DNA of 64,000 nucleotides, taken from the NCBI RefSeq assembly GCF_039830135.1, contig NZ_CP156081.1, positions 3,954,001 through 4,018,000 of the forward strand, given 5' to 3'. Shown here piece after piece: positions 9,323 to 16,925 of this stretch. Origin of the DNA: Defluviimonas sp. SAOS-178_SWC. Lineage in GTDB: Bacteria > Pseudomonadota > Alphaproteobacteria > Rhodobacterales > Rhodobacteraceae. The translations under genes and the position numbers were made by a program. The first letter of the stretch is position 1, and every line of letters starts with the position of its first letter. Below the pieces are notes generated by a model. The model saw nothing but the letters and a program-made list of their open reading frames with translations, was not told where the DNA came from and searched no databases.

Positions 9323-10492
9323 TCAGCTTTGCAACTCGGCAACTTCGGCCACAACCCGTTTGGCAAGGATGCCGAACGCCGTGCGCAACCGGCTGGTGAA
9401 GCCGCCCTTCGGCACGGCCCGTTCCGCCACAAGGGGAACGGTCACGACGGGTATACCCGGAATTTCGATCTGCATCTCGGCCAGCTTCTGACCGTCCTCG
9501 ATCGGCGCTTCGATCGGGCTGGAATAGACGACATTGGCCTTCAGCTTGTCCTGCGCGAGCGAGGGCAACAACAATTCGACGTCATCGCCGACGACAAGCC
9601 CGACACTCTGCGCCTCGCCCAGCCAGACATCGGCCTCGGCGATGCGGGTGCCCTTCTGGGCGACCGTCTTCTGGACGAATTCGCGAAAGGCCCAGTTGGC
9701 GATCGCCTCGGCCTCCTGCGCGCGTTCGGCCTCGCTTTCCATCCCGGTGAGGACGAAGACGATGCGCCGGCCGTTCTCATGCACGGCAGAGCCGACGAGG
9801 CCGTAGCCGGCTTCGGACGTATGACCGGTCTTGAGCCCGTCAGCCGTCCAATCGCCGCTGCCGCTGGTACGCAACAACGGGTTGCGGTTGCGCGAATTGG
9901 CGGGCACCCGATCCTTGTAGTTGTACTCCGTCATCGCGAAATACGGATAGAAATCGGGAAATTCGGTGATCAGGCGCGTGGCGATGAACCCCAGGTCGCG
10001 CGTGCTCATGCGCTGATCCGGGTCAGGCCAGCCCGAGGCATTCGCAAAGGTCGACTGGGTCATGCCAAGATCCCTGGCGCGCTGCGTCATCAGTTTCGCG
10101 AAGTTTTCCTCCGAACCGGCAAGGCCCTCGGCGACCACGACGCAGGCATCGTTGCCCGAGTTGATGATGATCCCGTGGATCAGTTCTTCGACGGTGGGAC
10201 GGTCGTCGGGCTTCACGAACATCTTCGACCCGCCCATCTTCCAGGCTTTGGTCGACACGGAGAATGTGGTGTCCATTCTGGCACGCCCGTCCCGCAACGC
10301 CTCGAACAGCATGTTCAGCGTCATCAGCTTCGACATCGATGCCGGAGGAAGCATCTTGTCGGCCTCCTTCGCCAGAAGCACGGTACCCGTGGTCACATCG
10401 TAAACCCAAGCCGAGCCGGCCCGCGTTTCGAATGCACGGGCCGGCAGCGCGGCGAAAAGGCCGATCAGAAGAATGGCGGCAAGGCGGATCAT
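9323..10492 (-). CDS. D-alanyl-D-alanine carboxypeptidase (PBP5/6-like)
   Basis: This is a low-molecular-mass penicillin-binding protein that trims the terminal D-alanine from peptidoglycan side chains in the periplasm; 389 residues. A signal peptide covers about residues 1-20 (IRLAAILLIGLFAALPARA). The three serine-peptidase motifs are present: SMSK (nucleophile, about residue 52), SGN in INSGNDACVV, and KTG in DGLKTGHTSEAG. A C-terminal PBP5-type domain of about 90 residues and a weakly amphipathic tail follow, as needed for peripheral membrane attachment. It is transcribed with the upstream SPOR lipoprotein (21-base gap) and the downstream tmk. Both envelope genes act on the cell wall. Confidence 0.92.
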   Translation of the reverse strand: MIRLAAILLIGLFAALPARAFETRAGSAWVYDVTTGTVLLAKEADKMLPPASMSKLMTLNMLFEALRDGRARMDTTFSVSTKAWKMGGSKMFVKPDDRPTVEELIHGIIINSGNDACVVVAEGLAGSEENFAKLMTQRARDLGMTQSTFANASGWPDPDQRMSTRDLGFIATRLITEFPDFYPYFAMTEYNYKDRVPANSRNRNPLLRTSGSGDWTADGLKTGHTSEAGYGLVGSAVHENGRRIVFVLTGMESEAERAQEAEAIANWAFREFVQKTVAQKGTRIAEADVWLGEAQSVGLVVGDDVELLLPSLAQDKLKANVVYSSPIEAPIEDGQKLAEMQIEIPGIPVVTVPLVAERAVPKGGFTSRLRTAFGILAKRVVAEVAELQS

Positions 10493-10513
10493 GTGGGCGC
10501 CGAGGCTCCTTCG

Positions 10514-11563
10514 CTAGTTGGATACCGGATAGGCGTCGGGATAGCCGATGCCCTTGACACGGGATGCGAGCGCGTCGCGCTCGGCGACGCTTGCCGCCGG
10601 GCCGACGATCACCCGCCAGTATGTCTTGCCCTGGCTCTGATCAGCCTTCACGGTCGCTGTCATGCCTGCGGATTTCATCTGGTCCGCCGCCCGCTTGGCG
10701 TTCGCCTCGACGGTAAAGATGCCGATCTGGACATAGGCCCGCTTCAACGTGGACGCTGGGGCCGGGGCGGGTGCGGCCACAGGGGCCGGGGCGGCGGCAA
10801 CAGCGTCGGCGCGATCGATCGCGGCGGCGGCAGAGGCGGTCAGAGGATCGAGTGTCGTCTGTTCGATCTGCCCGGTCGGCGCCGCCGTGCCAGCCGGCGC
10901 GGTTGTGGCCGGATCGGTCTTGGGTTTCTTGCGGAGGAAGCCGAAAAGCCCACCCGATTTCTTGGCCGGGGCAGCCTTTGCGCCCGCTTCTGCCGTCACG
11001 GCGGGCGCGGCATCCGCACCCGCGGCGGCAATGGTCGGTTCCGCGGCGCCGGTTGCCGGCGTCTCAGCCTCCGGGGCCGGCGCCTCGGCCACCGCCTCCT
11101 CCTCGACGATATCGATCTCTGCCGGCACCGGCTTTTCCTCGCGCCGGAGCGCCACGACGCTCAGATCCGTGGGTTGCCCCGCGAGCATGCCGAGCGCTTC
11201 GGCCGCGTCGGAGGACACCTGGAGGCTCGGCCCCGGATTGTCCCGTTCGCGCCGGAAGAGCGCGCCCACCACCGATTTTCCGTTCTTCGGGTTGCGGATC
11301 ATCACCCGCTCGGGATCGACCACGCTCGAATGCGCGACCCAGACGCCGCCCAGCGACGGCCGCCCGTCCCAGAGCCCCGCGCCGGTCAGGTTGAACACGT
11401 TCGGGGCTTCGACGTCACGCTCGACCGAAACCGGGGAGGCCACGGAGGAACCCGCTCCGCCGGGCTGAGCCGCCCCGAAGGGTGCCTTGCCCTCTTCGCA
11501 TCCTGTCAGCGCCAGAGCGGCTGCAAACGCCACCCAAAGTTGCGCCTTCCCCTGCCTCATCAT
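10514..11563 (-). CDS. SPOR-domain lipoprotein
   Basis: This is a predicted lipoprotein of 349 residues. The N-terminus MMRQGKAQLWVAFAAALALT runs into a lipobox LTGC. A conserved region follows (residues about 50-140, with GAGLWDGRPSLGGVWVAH), then a long alanine/proline-rich linker, and a C-terminal SPOR domain of about 75 residues (YVQIGIFTVEANAKRAADQM at its start). SPOR domains bind denuded septal glycan, and this one may belong to the RlpA-like group, though no double-psi barrel is obvious to me. I chose ATG 11563 (next to ATG 11560) because GGCGAGG precedes it and the lipobox then sits correctly. The longer open frame has no signal sequence. Confidence 0.85.
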   Translation of the reverse strand: MMRQGKAQLWVAFAAALALTGCEEGKAPFGAAQPGGAGSSVASPVSVERDVEAPNVFNLTGAGLWDGRPSLGGVWVAHSSVVDPERVMIRNPKNGKSVVGALFRRERDNPGPSLQVSSDAAEALGMLAGQPTDLSVVALRREEKPVPAEIDIVEEEAVAEAPAPEAETPATGAAEPTIAAAGADAAPAVTAEAGAKAAPAKKSGGLFGFLRKKPKTDPATTAPAGTAAPTGQIEQTTLDPLTASAAAAIDRADAVAAAPAPVAAPAPAPASTLKRAYVQIGIFTVEANAKRAADQMKSAGMTATVKADQSQGKTYWRVIVGPAASVAERDALASRVKGIGYPDAYPVSN

Positions 11564-11804
11564 CCTCGCCCCCGATATTCGCGCAGACGCTTCGCCGCGC
11601 TTGACCTGCCCAGAAAGAAAGGCCCGGTGGAACCCGAATGGGAACCGAGCCGACCCTTGCGCCCGATATGACACGCCTTTGCAGCGCTTGTCGGCAGTGT
11701 AGCGGTTCGCAGGAGCCAAGAAAAGGCCGTGCGATCCGCCGCGCGGATTTCGGCCCGCCCGCACCTTTCAGAATCGCGTGAGCCGCGGTAAGGGCGGTCG
11801 GGTC

Positions 11805-11894
11805 GGAGGAGTGGCAGAGTGGTTTAATGCACCGGTCTTGAAAACCGACGTAGGTGAAAGCCTACCGTGGGTTCGAATCCCACCTCCTCCGCCA
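11805..11894 (+). tRNA. tRNA-Ser (anticodon UGA)
   Basis: A complete 90-base class II tRNA. The acceptor stem GGAGGAG pairs with CTCCTCC, followed by discriminator G and an encoded CCA. The anticodon loop TCTTGAAAA holds anticodon TGA, which reads UCA. A long variable arm (TAGGTGAAAGCCTA) marks it as serine-type. The T-loop is GGTTCGAATCC. AT-richer foreign-looking DNA begins immediately downstream, as is typical where integrative elements use tRNA genes, though I found no repeat of the tRNA 3' end in the window. Confidence 0.97.
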
Positions 11895-12137
11895 CCACAC
11901 TTGATTTAACTATTTAATATTAAAGACTTGACCGGAAGATATGACAGTCCATCCCCCATTTCGACCACCATTACCTTTTTGAAGCCCGCCCTATCAAGGA
12001 CGGATAATGTTACGGTTTATGGTGAGTGAACGGGGGCAGCGGTCCCGAATGCTTGGCCGCTAGCGATTTTCCCTCCCCCCCCCCTCGCCAAACAAATTCT
12101 CTGCGCCGAGCTTGGCTTCCGACTGCCGCTTTACCGA

Positions 12138-12407
12138 ATGCGGAAACTTTGCTTAGAACAAAGGATGAACACTCGAATTGTCCTGACCGCGCGGTTCGGC
12201 CTCCGCGTCGAAGACTTCATGGATTGCCATGTGTTGACCGTCGAATGTCTGCACTGCGGCCACAAGGGCCATGTATCAGCCGCGACACTGCGGAGCATGT
12301 TCAAGCCTTATGAGCGCATCAAGCTGATCGAGCACAAGCTCCGTTGTAGCCAGTGCCGGAGGACGGGCGGGAGCCACTGGTATGTGGAAGAGATCAACGC
12401 TGAATAG
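12138..12407 (+). CDS. Small zinc-ribbon protein of unknown function
   Basis: This is an 89-residue protein with two CxxC pairs, CLHCGHKGH and CSQCRRTGG, about 30 residues apart, which together make a likely zinc ribbon. The intervening helix-like stretch (LRSMFKPYERIKLIEHKLR) is basic. Proteins of this layout, a short lead and then Cx2C-(30)-Cx2C, are scattered through alphaproteobacteria without a known role. They could bind nucleic acid or another protein. Neither ATG 12138 nor the internal ATG 12165 (MNTRIVLTARFG) has a convincing ribosome-binding site, so the start is uncertain. It is the first gene of the AT-richer island after tRNA-Ser. Confidence 0.6.
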   Translation: MRKLCLEQRMNTRIVLTARFGLRVEDFMDCHVLTVECLHCGHKGHVSAATLRSMFKPYERIKLIEHKLRCSQCRRTGGSHWYVEEINAE

Positions 12408-12553
12408 GCGTTGGCACATGCAGCGCCAAGGTTTGCTTTGCGGGCTTTGCTATCGTTCACTCCTTCGCAGCCAATGACCGCTCTATAGGCCGAAGCGGAC
12501 ACGCCCATCATCGCGTATGGCAGGTTCCCGCGTCGTGGCTTCTCCCTGGTAAC

Positions 12554-13615
12554 CTAACCATAACGCCTTCGAAGCTCCTTAGTCCAAGTGTTCCAAAGGT
12601 TGCACTTTGATAAAATCAATAACCGTGCGACTTGCTGGGCATTATAGACCTCATAGGGTCCGAGACGTGGTGTATCAGAGGAAAATGCATGGGCAGTCAT
12701 AGTGTTCCGCAAATACTCGCAAAAATTTATAGCATCCGGCAGGGAGACCTGACGGTCGCGAATATCGACCCCATCCGAGTGATCTGAAGGGTCATCGAGC
12801 ATTTTATAGATATCGATTTCGGTTTGATCGCCACGGGTCACCCAATCAATTGTTTTTTCTGGATCTATCCCGGCCTTTCGCAAACGCTCTTTGAACGGAT
12901 CCAAGACTTCTGGGTTCCAGACAAAAGTCCCTTGCCCAATTGTTCGCGGTTTCTTTGGGCTCGCCTTCACGCCAAGATCAAGTTCCTCTATGGCTGAATA
13001 CGCAAGGTTAATCGCTACAGACGTGACCACGTGCGACGAGAAATCGACTGAGTGTTTTTGAAACGCTTGTTTGAAACGAGGATGCATCGACCACGGCGTG
13101 ACACTCTCAGTCTCGTAGCTATGTGCCAACTTGTGAATGGCATACACAAGCTTCCTGTCTCGCCAAGCTTCAGCAGCGATTGCGACCGCAACTGGTAGCG
13201 TTTCACGGTAGGTAAACCATTGAAAGAAGCCGTCGCTTCGAAAAACGTTCTCAAACGTTGTCCGCCGATCTGCTTCGTCGTCAGGAAGTTTGAACCCGGA
13301 AGTGGGTGGGTTCTTAACAAAGGGGAACCCTTCAAGAATAAGGTTTGCTGCGCATACAAGTTGGATAATATTATCGGCCTCGGCTTGTTCTGTCTCCAGC
13401 AGAAGCAATCTCCCTTCTTGTTGCCCTTCGCGGCGGATGCCAATGTCTTTCAACGCACTGGCTTGAGAAAGTTCGCTCATACCTCTTTCGGAGAAGGCAT
13501 ATCGCATTGATGGGTCTGGAATGTCCCGTGTGGACCAGTTCGCGGCAGCAAAAATAGAATGAATTAAATCTATTTCACTGGGTTTAAACACAAGAAAGCT
13601 ACAAAACTCTGGCAT
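12554..13615 (-). CDS. Unknown protein with a HEPN-like RNTMTAH motif
   Basis: I do not recognise this 353-residue protein as a whole. It is soluble, with no signal peptide or membrane segment. Its N-terminus is MPEFCSFLVFKPSE, and its middle is helical and rich in acidic residues. Near the C-terminus (about 303-309) LRNTMTAHA fits the R-N-x4-H signature of HEPN domains, many of which are RNA-cutting toxins or defence effectors. The segments around it look helical, as in that fold. ATG 13615 follows GAGGGGG at ideal spacing, and a longer open frame adds 32 unrelated residues. Codon use is AT-richer than in flanking housekeeping genes, suggesting acquisition. No antitoxin-like partner overlaps it. 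HEPN membership is a motif-level guess. Confidence 0.6.
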   Translation of the reverse strand: MPEFCSFLVFKPSEIDLIHSIFAAANWSTRDIPDPSMRYAFSERGMSELSQASALKDIGIRREGQQEGRLLLLETEQAEADNIIQLVCAANLILEGFPFVKNPPTSGFKLPDDEADRRTTFENVFRSDGFFQWFTYRETLPVAVAIAAEAWRDRKLVYAIHKLAHSYETESVTPWSMHPRFKQAFQKHSVDFSSHVVTSVAINLAYSAIEELDLGVKASPKKPRTIGQGTFVWNPEVLDPFKERLRKAGIDPEKTIDWVTRGDQTEIDIYKMLDDPSDHSDGVDIRDRQVSLPDAINFCEYLRNTMTAHAFSSDTPRLGPYEVYNAQQVARLLILSKCNLWNTWTKELRRRYG

Positions 13616-13771
13616 CGGCCCCCTCAAAATAAATTTCACATTTAACCAATCGGAGCAAGTTTGCAATGCCCGCTTCCTGGGCATAGCTGCTGTGCGCGCG
13701 AGATGCAGCATCGATCACTCTGGGCTCAAAGCGGCCATCCGGCACTCTCACGCGGCAGTACAGTCTTGGGC

Positions 13772-14047
13772 CTAGATCGAGTTGCTTTCCTCACGGGCCA
13801 TCCTCGCGATAGCATTTGTTATCCGCCGCAGCTCAACTGCATCCGTTGACCGCCCGCCGTGCTTCCAGTTCCAGTGCGCCTTGCCGCGCGGCGCGCCACC
13901 GCACGCGCCATGAACGCGGCAGACGGCCCACCCACGGACCGCTGGTGCCTTGCAGCGCTCTCCGGTGCACTTTGCCGTAGCGCGGCACCTGGGTGCGTCC
14001 CTGAGGCGCTGTGCGGGGCTCATGGGGTTAGCGTCACTTTTCTTCAT
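13772..14047 (-). CDS. Small conserved hypothetical protein with Cys/His-rich HGxxGGAPRGK motif
   Basis: This is a 91-residue basic protein. Cysteines and histidines occur in CRATAKCTGERCKAPAVRGW and CRVHGACGGAPRGKAHWNWK, followed by HGGRS and a short helical tail. The C-x-x-HG-GGAPRGK-x-H-W-x-KHG arrangement is one I associate with small hypothetical genes in alphaproteobacterial plasmids and phage-like regions. It may be a metal-binding DNA- or RNA-associated protein. ATG 14047 is preceded by GGAGGGG and overlaps the stop of the next gene upstream by 14 bases, so the two are translationally coupled. A longer open frame to 14101 has no better support. No function can be assigned. Confidence 0.6.
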   Translation of the reverse strand: MKKSDANPMSPAQRLRDAPRCRATAKCTGERCKAPAVRGWAVCRVHGACGGAPRGKAHWNWKHGGRSTDAVELRRITNAIARMAREESNSI

Positions 14048-14624
14048 CAATACCCCTCCCCCCATGCTGGACGGGGCCGACAATTGCCTGACCGCCTTCA
14101 TTCACGGTGACCCGTTCCACTCGCACGACCTGCTGGCCCTTTGACCGATAGCGTTTCAGCGTCTCCATCTGTGTCGCAAAGGTGCGCGTCAACTTGGTCA
14201 ATGCCCGCTCGGCGCTGTCCTTACTCTGTAGTCCTTCTGCCCAAAGATACCGCCGCGACGAATCCAGCGCGCAGACATGAACCGCCGCCATTTGCGCCGC
14301 CAGCATCGCCTCGATTTCGTCCCTCGGTTCCAGGCCGATGATGACGCCCAGCGCAAAGCGCATCGAAACTTCCGATATCTCATTGGTTCGGGAAACCGAG
14401 TTTCCGATTTGGCCAAGGAAAGCGTTCAGAAAGCCGGTGTCATACGTTCCCAAGGCCGCCATTAATCGCATGAAATCGTCGGCGCTGTTGTCCTCGCCCA
14501 CTCGCAAGTTCGCCTCCTTACCGTCCATCGTCACGGACACGGTTGGAGCCTTGTCACGGCGCTTGCGTACCTTCTCGGCCAACTTCGCGATGGTCTCATC
14601 CGTCGTCTTGGTCACATTGCTCAT
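14034..14624 (-). CDS. Conserved hypothetical protein, partner of the HGGAPRGK gene
   Basis: This 196-residue soluble protein has a lysine-rich N-terminus (LAEKVRKRRDK), a helical centre with SMRFALGVIIGLEPRDEIEA, and a conserved end with METLKRYRSKGQQVVRVERV. I know of similar sequences beside small HGGAPRGK-type genes in alphaproteobacteria, always unannotated. ATG 14624 follows CAGGTG at a usable distance. The gene is read away from the island boundary at about 14.7 kb, and its presumed promoter lies in the short palindrome-rich junction at 14650-14720. It could be a structural or regulatory gene from a mobile element, but nothing in the sequence shows which. Confidence 0.6.
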   Translation of the reverse strand: MSNVTKTTDETIAKLAEKVRKRRDKAPTVSVTMDGKEANLRVGEDNSADDFMRLMAALGTYDTGFLNAFLGQIGNSVSRTNEISEVSMRFALGVIIGLEPRDEIEAMLAAQMAAVHVCALDSSRRYLWAEGLQSKDSAERALTKLTRTFATQMETLKRYRSKGQQVVRVERVTVNEGGQAIVGPVQHGGRGIDEEK

Positions 14625-14713
14625 TTCGCACCTGCCTATGGCTAAATGTATATATGTCCCGGTTATTGGGACGCGGATTTCGTGGGAACGGCCGATTGCG
14701 TCCTAGAAAACAG

Positions 14714-14983
14714 GACGCCTTTACGGACACCAAGGCGGGCGTGGTGACGGGGTCGATCAGTCTGCGCAGCAACGGCAGCCGGTTGTTCCTGTTGAACCGC
14801 AAAGGCGCGACCTGCACGGCCGTCTACAACAATGCGGCGGTCGCCGGATCGACCGAACTCAGCAAGCTTGTTTGTTCGGACGGGAACAACGGCAACGCGA
14901 CCCTGCGCTACGGGTCGGACGGCAAACCCGCCCATGTGCTCTACAACGCCGGTCTCGATGGCGGCGGCACGGTTCGGTTCTGA
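14714..14983 (+). pseudogene. 3' remnant of a secreted-protein gene, truncated at the island edge
   Basis: About 90 codons run in frame to a TGA at 14983 and encode GVVTGSISLRSNGSRLFLLN through GGGTVRF. This closely parallels the C-terminal 80 residues of the intact SH3-type gene next door (GLVTGKITSKNGRSYALIL through GGYVKF), including the CTxx and HCT/VCS cysteines. No signal peptide or N-terminal domain precedes it. Instead the frame enters AT-rich junction DNA. The simplest reading is an older tandem paralogue whose 5' part was lost when the island formed. An ATG at 14543 opens the same frame but lies inside the opposite-strand gene. Confidence 0.65.
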
Positions 14984-15080
14984 TGGCGGTTGCGCCATGG
15001 CGCGGCGCCCGACGGAAATGGATGAAGGACACACTCGATCACGGTCTGGTCAAGCCACCCGACGAATGGAGGAACTACGA

Positions 15081-15971
15081 ATGAGACCACTACTCTCTGT
15101 TGCCGCGTGCCTTGCGCTTGCGACCGCACTGGCTGCGCCGGACAGCGCCCAGGCGGGCGGGGCCGCGACGGCGCTGGGCGCCATGACGGCGCCGCAGATC
15201 CCGGCCGTCGCGGCGGGCTCCGACCCCGACATGTTCGCGACCGGCGTGCAGTCCGGACCCGACTTCTGGCAGGTGACCGGGGTGGCATCCAACGACACGC
15301 TGAACATCCGTTCGGGTCCCGGCACCGGGAACCGCGTCGTCGCCCGCGCGCCCAACGGTGCGGTGCTTCGCAACCTCGGCTGCCAGGGATCGGGCAGCGC
15401 GCGGTGGTGCAAGGTCGAAACCAAGGACGGCACCATCCGCGGCTGGGTTAGCGGCAAGTTCCTGCGGGAATCCGGTGGTAGCTCCTCCGGTGCCGCGGCG
15501 GATGTGCCGGAACTCGCCGTGCGGACCTCGGGCGAGATCGAGGTGCGTTGGTCCTCGGGTTGCACCATGCTCTACAACTCCCGCGGCGACCGGCTGAGCA
15601 CGGGCGGCAGCTGCTCGCGTTCCCAGCGCGACAGGTCCGATGACGCCGTCACCCGCTACATGCGCGAGCAGGGTGGTAGCGCCGCCGAAGGCGGCGGCGC
15701 GCCGATGAAGATGAACGGGCTGGGCCGGGTGACACAGGGAGGCCTCGTCACAGGCAAAATCACCTCCAAGAACGGGCGTAGCTATGCCCTGATCCTGACC
15801 GCAACGCAGGACGGGTTGACCTGCACCGGCTCCTTCGACGAAGCGCCGGGCGTAGGTGGCGCTTCGAGCACGATCATTCACTGCACCAACGGGAGCAGTG
15901 GAAGTGCTATCATGAACGGCAAGACGCTAACCTTCACGGCCGGCGGCAAAGGCGGATACGTGAAGTTCTGA
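15081..15971 (+). CDS. Secreted SH3-domain protein
   Basis: This is a 296-residue exported protein. Residues 1-24 are a signal peptide (LLSVAACLALATALAAPDSA). Residues about 65-135 form a bacterial SH3-like domain with TLNIRSGPGTGNRVVAR and RGWVSGKFLRE, a fold that usually binds peptidoglycan or other cell-wall parts. A middle segment has VRWSSGCTMLYNSRGDRL, and the C-terminal 80 residues form a small glycine-rich domain with two cysteines that recurs in the truncated gene upstream. ATG 15081 has GGAGG eight bases before it, and longer frames have no signal. A 10-bp hairpin follows the stop. It is probably a periplasmic protein; its partner is unknown. Confidence 0.8.
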   Translation: MRPLLSVAACLALATALAAPDSAQAGGAATALGAMTAPQIPAVAAGSDPDMFATGVQSGPDFWQVTGVASNDTLNIRSGPGTGNRVVARAPNGAVLRNLGCQGSGSARWCKVETKDGTIRGWVSGKFLRESGGSSSGAAADVPELAVRTSGEIEVRWSSGCTMLYNSRGDRLSTGGSCSRSQRDRSDDAVTRYMREQGGSAAEGGGAPMKMNGLGRVTQGGLVTGKITSKNGRSYALILTATQDGLTCTGSFDEAPGVGGASSTIIHCTNGSSGSAIMNGKTLTFTAGGKGGYVKF

Positions 15972-15991
15972 CCGAGAACCGGCACGTGCCT

Positions 15992-16022
15992 GCCCCGCCG
16001 GTTGTTCCCTCGCCGGCGGGGC
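15992..16022 (+). terminator. GC-rich hairpin after the SH3-domain gene
   Basis: A perfect 10-bp stem, GCCCCGCCGG with CCGGCGGGGC, and an 11-base loop lie 20 bases after the stop codon. No T-tract follows, so termination would be weak or factor-dependent. It may equally stabilise the message end. Confidence 0.45.
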
Positions 16023-16051
16023 GCTTGGCGCAATGAAACTCAGGTTTGCAC

Positions 16052-16837
16052 ATGACCGACGCGTCCGCATTGCCCGATGAGAACGAGCGCTTCGGCTGGC
16101 TCGAACGGAAGGACGATGACTTTCCCTACTATCGCGGGCATCCGGTCGAGGTATCGACGGGAGGCTGGATCGTCGTCCTCGTTGCGGTCGTGCTGGGCTT
16201 TGTCGAGCTTCTCTACGGCCCGAGGTTCATGCCTGTGGGGGGCGGGCGCTTCGTCGTCGCCTTCCTCTACTGGGCGATCCCGCTCGCGGCGCTCGCGCTT
16301 GTCGCGGGGCGTCATTGGCGGGCGCTGTTCCGGCCGTTGAGGGCGGCCGATTTCCTATGGATGATCGGCTTCGCGATCCTGAACGTCATCGTCACGCTTG
16401 GCACCGGGACGATCATCACCCGGCTGCTGAATGCGACGGCGAACAAGGCGATTGCCGGCGCCGGTCATCTGGCCGGGGACGACCTACTTCAGCTTTTCGC
16501 GCGGAGCGGCATCCAGCTGATCGGCGAGGAAGTCATGTCGATCCTGCCGTTCCTCGCGCTGATGTACTGGCTTTGCGGACGCGGCGGCATGGGCCGGAAA
16601 TCGGCGATCGTCGTCGCCGCATTGATCGTGGCGGTGCTTTTCGCGGCCGAGCATCTGCCGACCTACAACTGGAACATCCCGCAGACTCTGCTGGGGGTGG
16701 GGGTTGCGCGGATCGTGCTGCTTCTGCCCTACATCATGACCAAGAACCTCGCCGTTTCCGCCGGGGCGCACATCCTCAACGACTGGATGTTCTTCGGAGT
16801 TTCCGTCCTGAGCGCCGCAACGGCCCCAACGAACTGA
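16052..16837 (+). CDS. CPBP-family intramembrane protease-like protein
   Basis: This integral membrane protein of 261 residues has about seven hydrophobic segments. Three motifs of the CPBP/CAAX-like glutamic intramembrane proteases are in order: IGEEVMSIL (paired glutamates, about 160), FAAEHLP (second-motif histidine), and AGAHILNDW (third-motif histidine and asparagine). The arginine normally found three residues after the glutamates (EExxxR) is absent, so activity is uncertain. Bacterial relatives act on bacteriocin maturation, immunity or unknown membrane substrates. I prefer ATG 16052 over the in-frame TTG 16046. The gene stands alone between the SH3 protein and the M13 peptidase. Nothing links it firmly to either. 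Confidence 0.72.
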   Translation: MTDASALPDENERFGWLERKDDDFPYYRGHPVEVSTGGWIVVLVAVVLGFVELLYGPRFMPVGGGRFVVAFLYWAIPLAALALVAGRHWRALFRPLRAADFLWMIGFAILNVIVTLGTGTIITRLLNATANKAIAGAGHLAGDDLLQLFARSGIQLIGEEVMSILPFLALMYWLCGRGGMGRKSAIVVAALIVAVLFAAEHLPTYNWNIPQTLLGVGVARIVLLLPYIMTKNLAVSAGAHILNDWMFFGVSVLSAATAPTN

Positions 16838-16925
16838 AAAGACCCTGCCGGGAGGAACGGGCACCCGGGCAGGTCAAAAGACCGGGCAAATCCTGTCGAA
16901 CCGAAAGTGCCAGAGGAGAATTGAA

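Larger units (their letters stand above)
11895..14713. other. AT-richer genomic island between tRNA-Ser and a truncated gene
   Basis: Base composition drops sharply right after the tRNA and recovers near 14.7 kb. Inside are a small zinc-ribbon gene, a HEPN-like gene, and two small genes of a kind common in alphaproteobacterial mobile DNA, with long non-coding gaps (11895-12137, 12408-12553, 13616-13771) in which I see no gene. Positions 12075-12084 are ten consecutive cytosines. The right boundary cuts into a secreted-protein gene whose intact paralogue lies just beyond. No integrase, transposase or flanking direct repeat is visible, so the mechanism of entry is unknown. The island interpretation is an inference from composition and content. 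Confidence 0.55.

Noticed and set aside
9329..11671. A 780-codon plus-strand open frame
   Set aside because: It runs antisense across tmk's end, the carboxypeptidase and the SPOR gene; composition is Arg/Gly/His-rich as expected of a GC-rich shadow frame.
12075..12084. Ten-cytosine tract as a phase-variation switch
   Set aside because: It is not within or closely upstream of a gene with a supported start; reported only as a property of the gap.
14543..14713. ATG 14543 as start of the 14983-ending frame
   Set aside because: The first 57 codons lie antisense to the 196-residue gene and have no signal peptide or similarity to the paralogue.
11880..14720. Duplicated tRNA-Ser 3' end as an attachment site
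   Set aside because: I searched for the GGTTCGAATCC and CCTCCTCC ends within the island and its right edge and saw no second copy.
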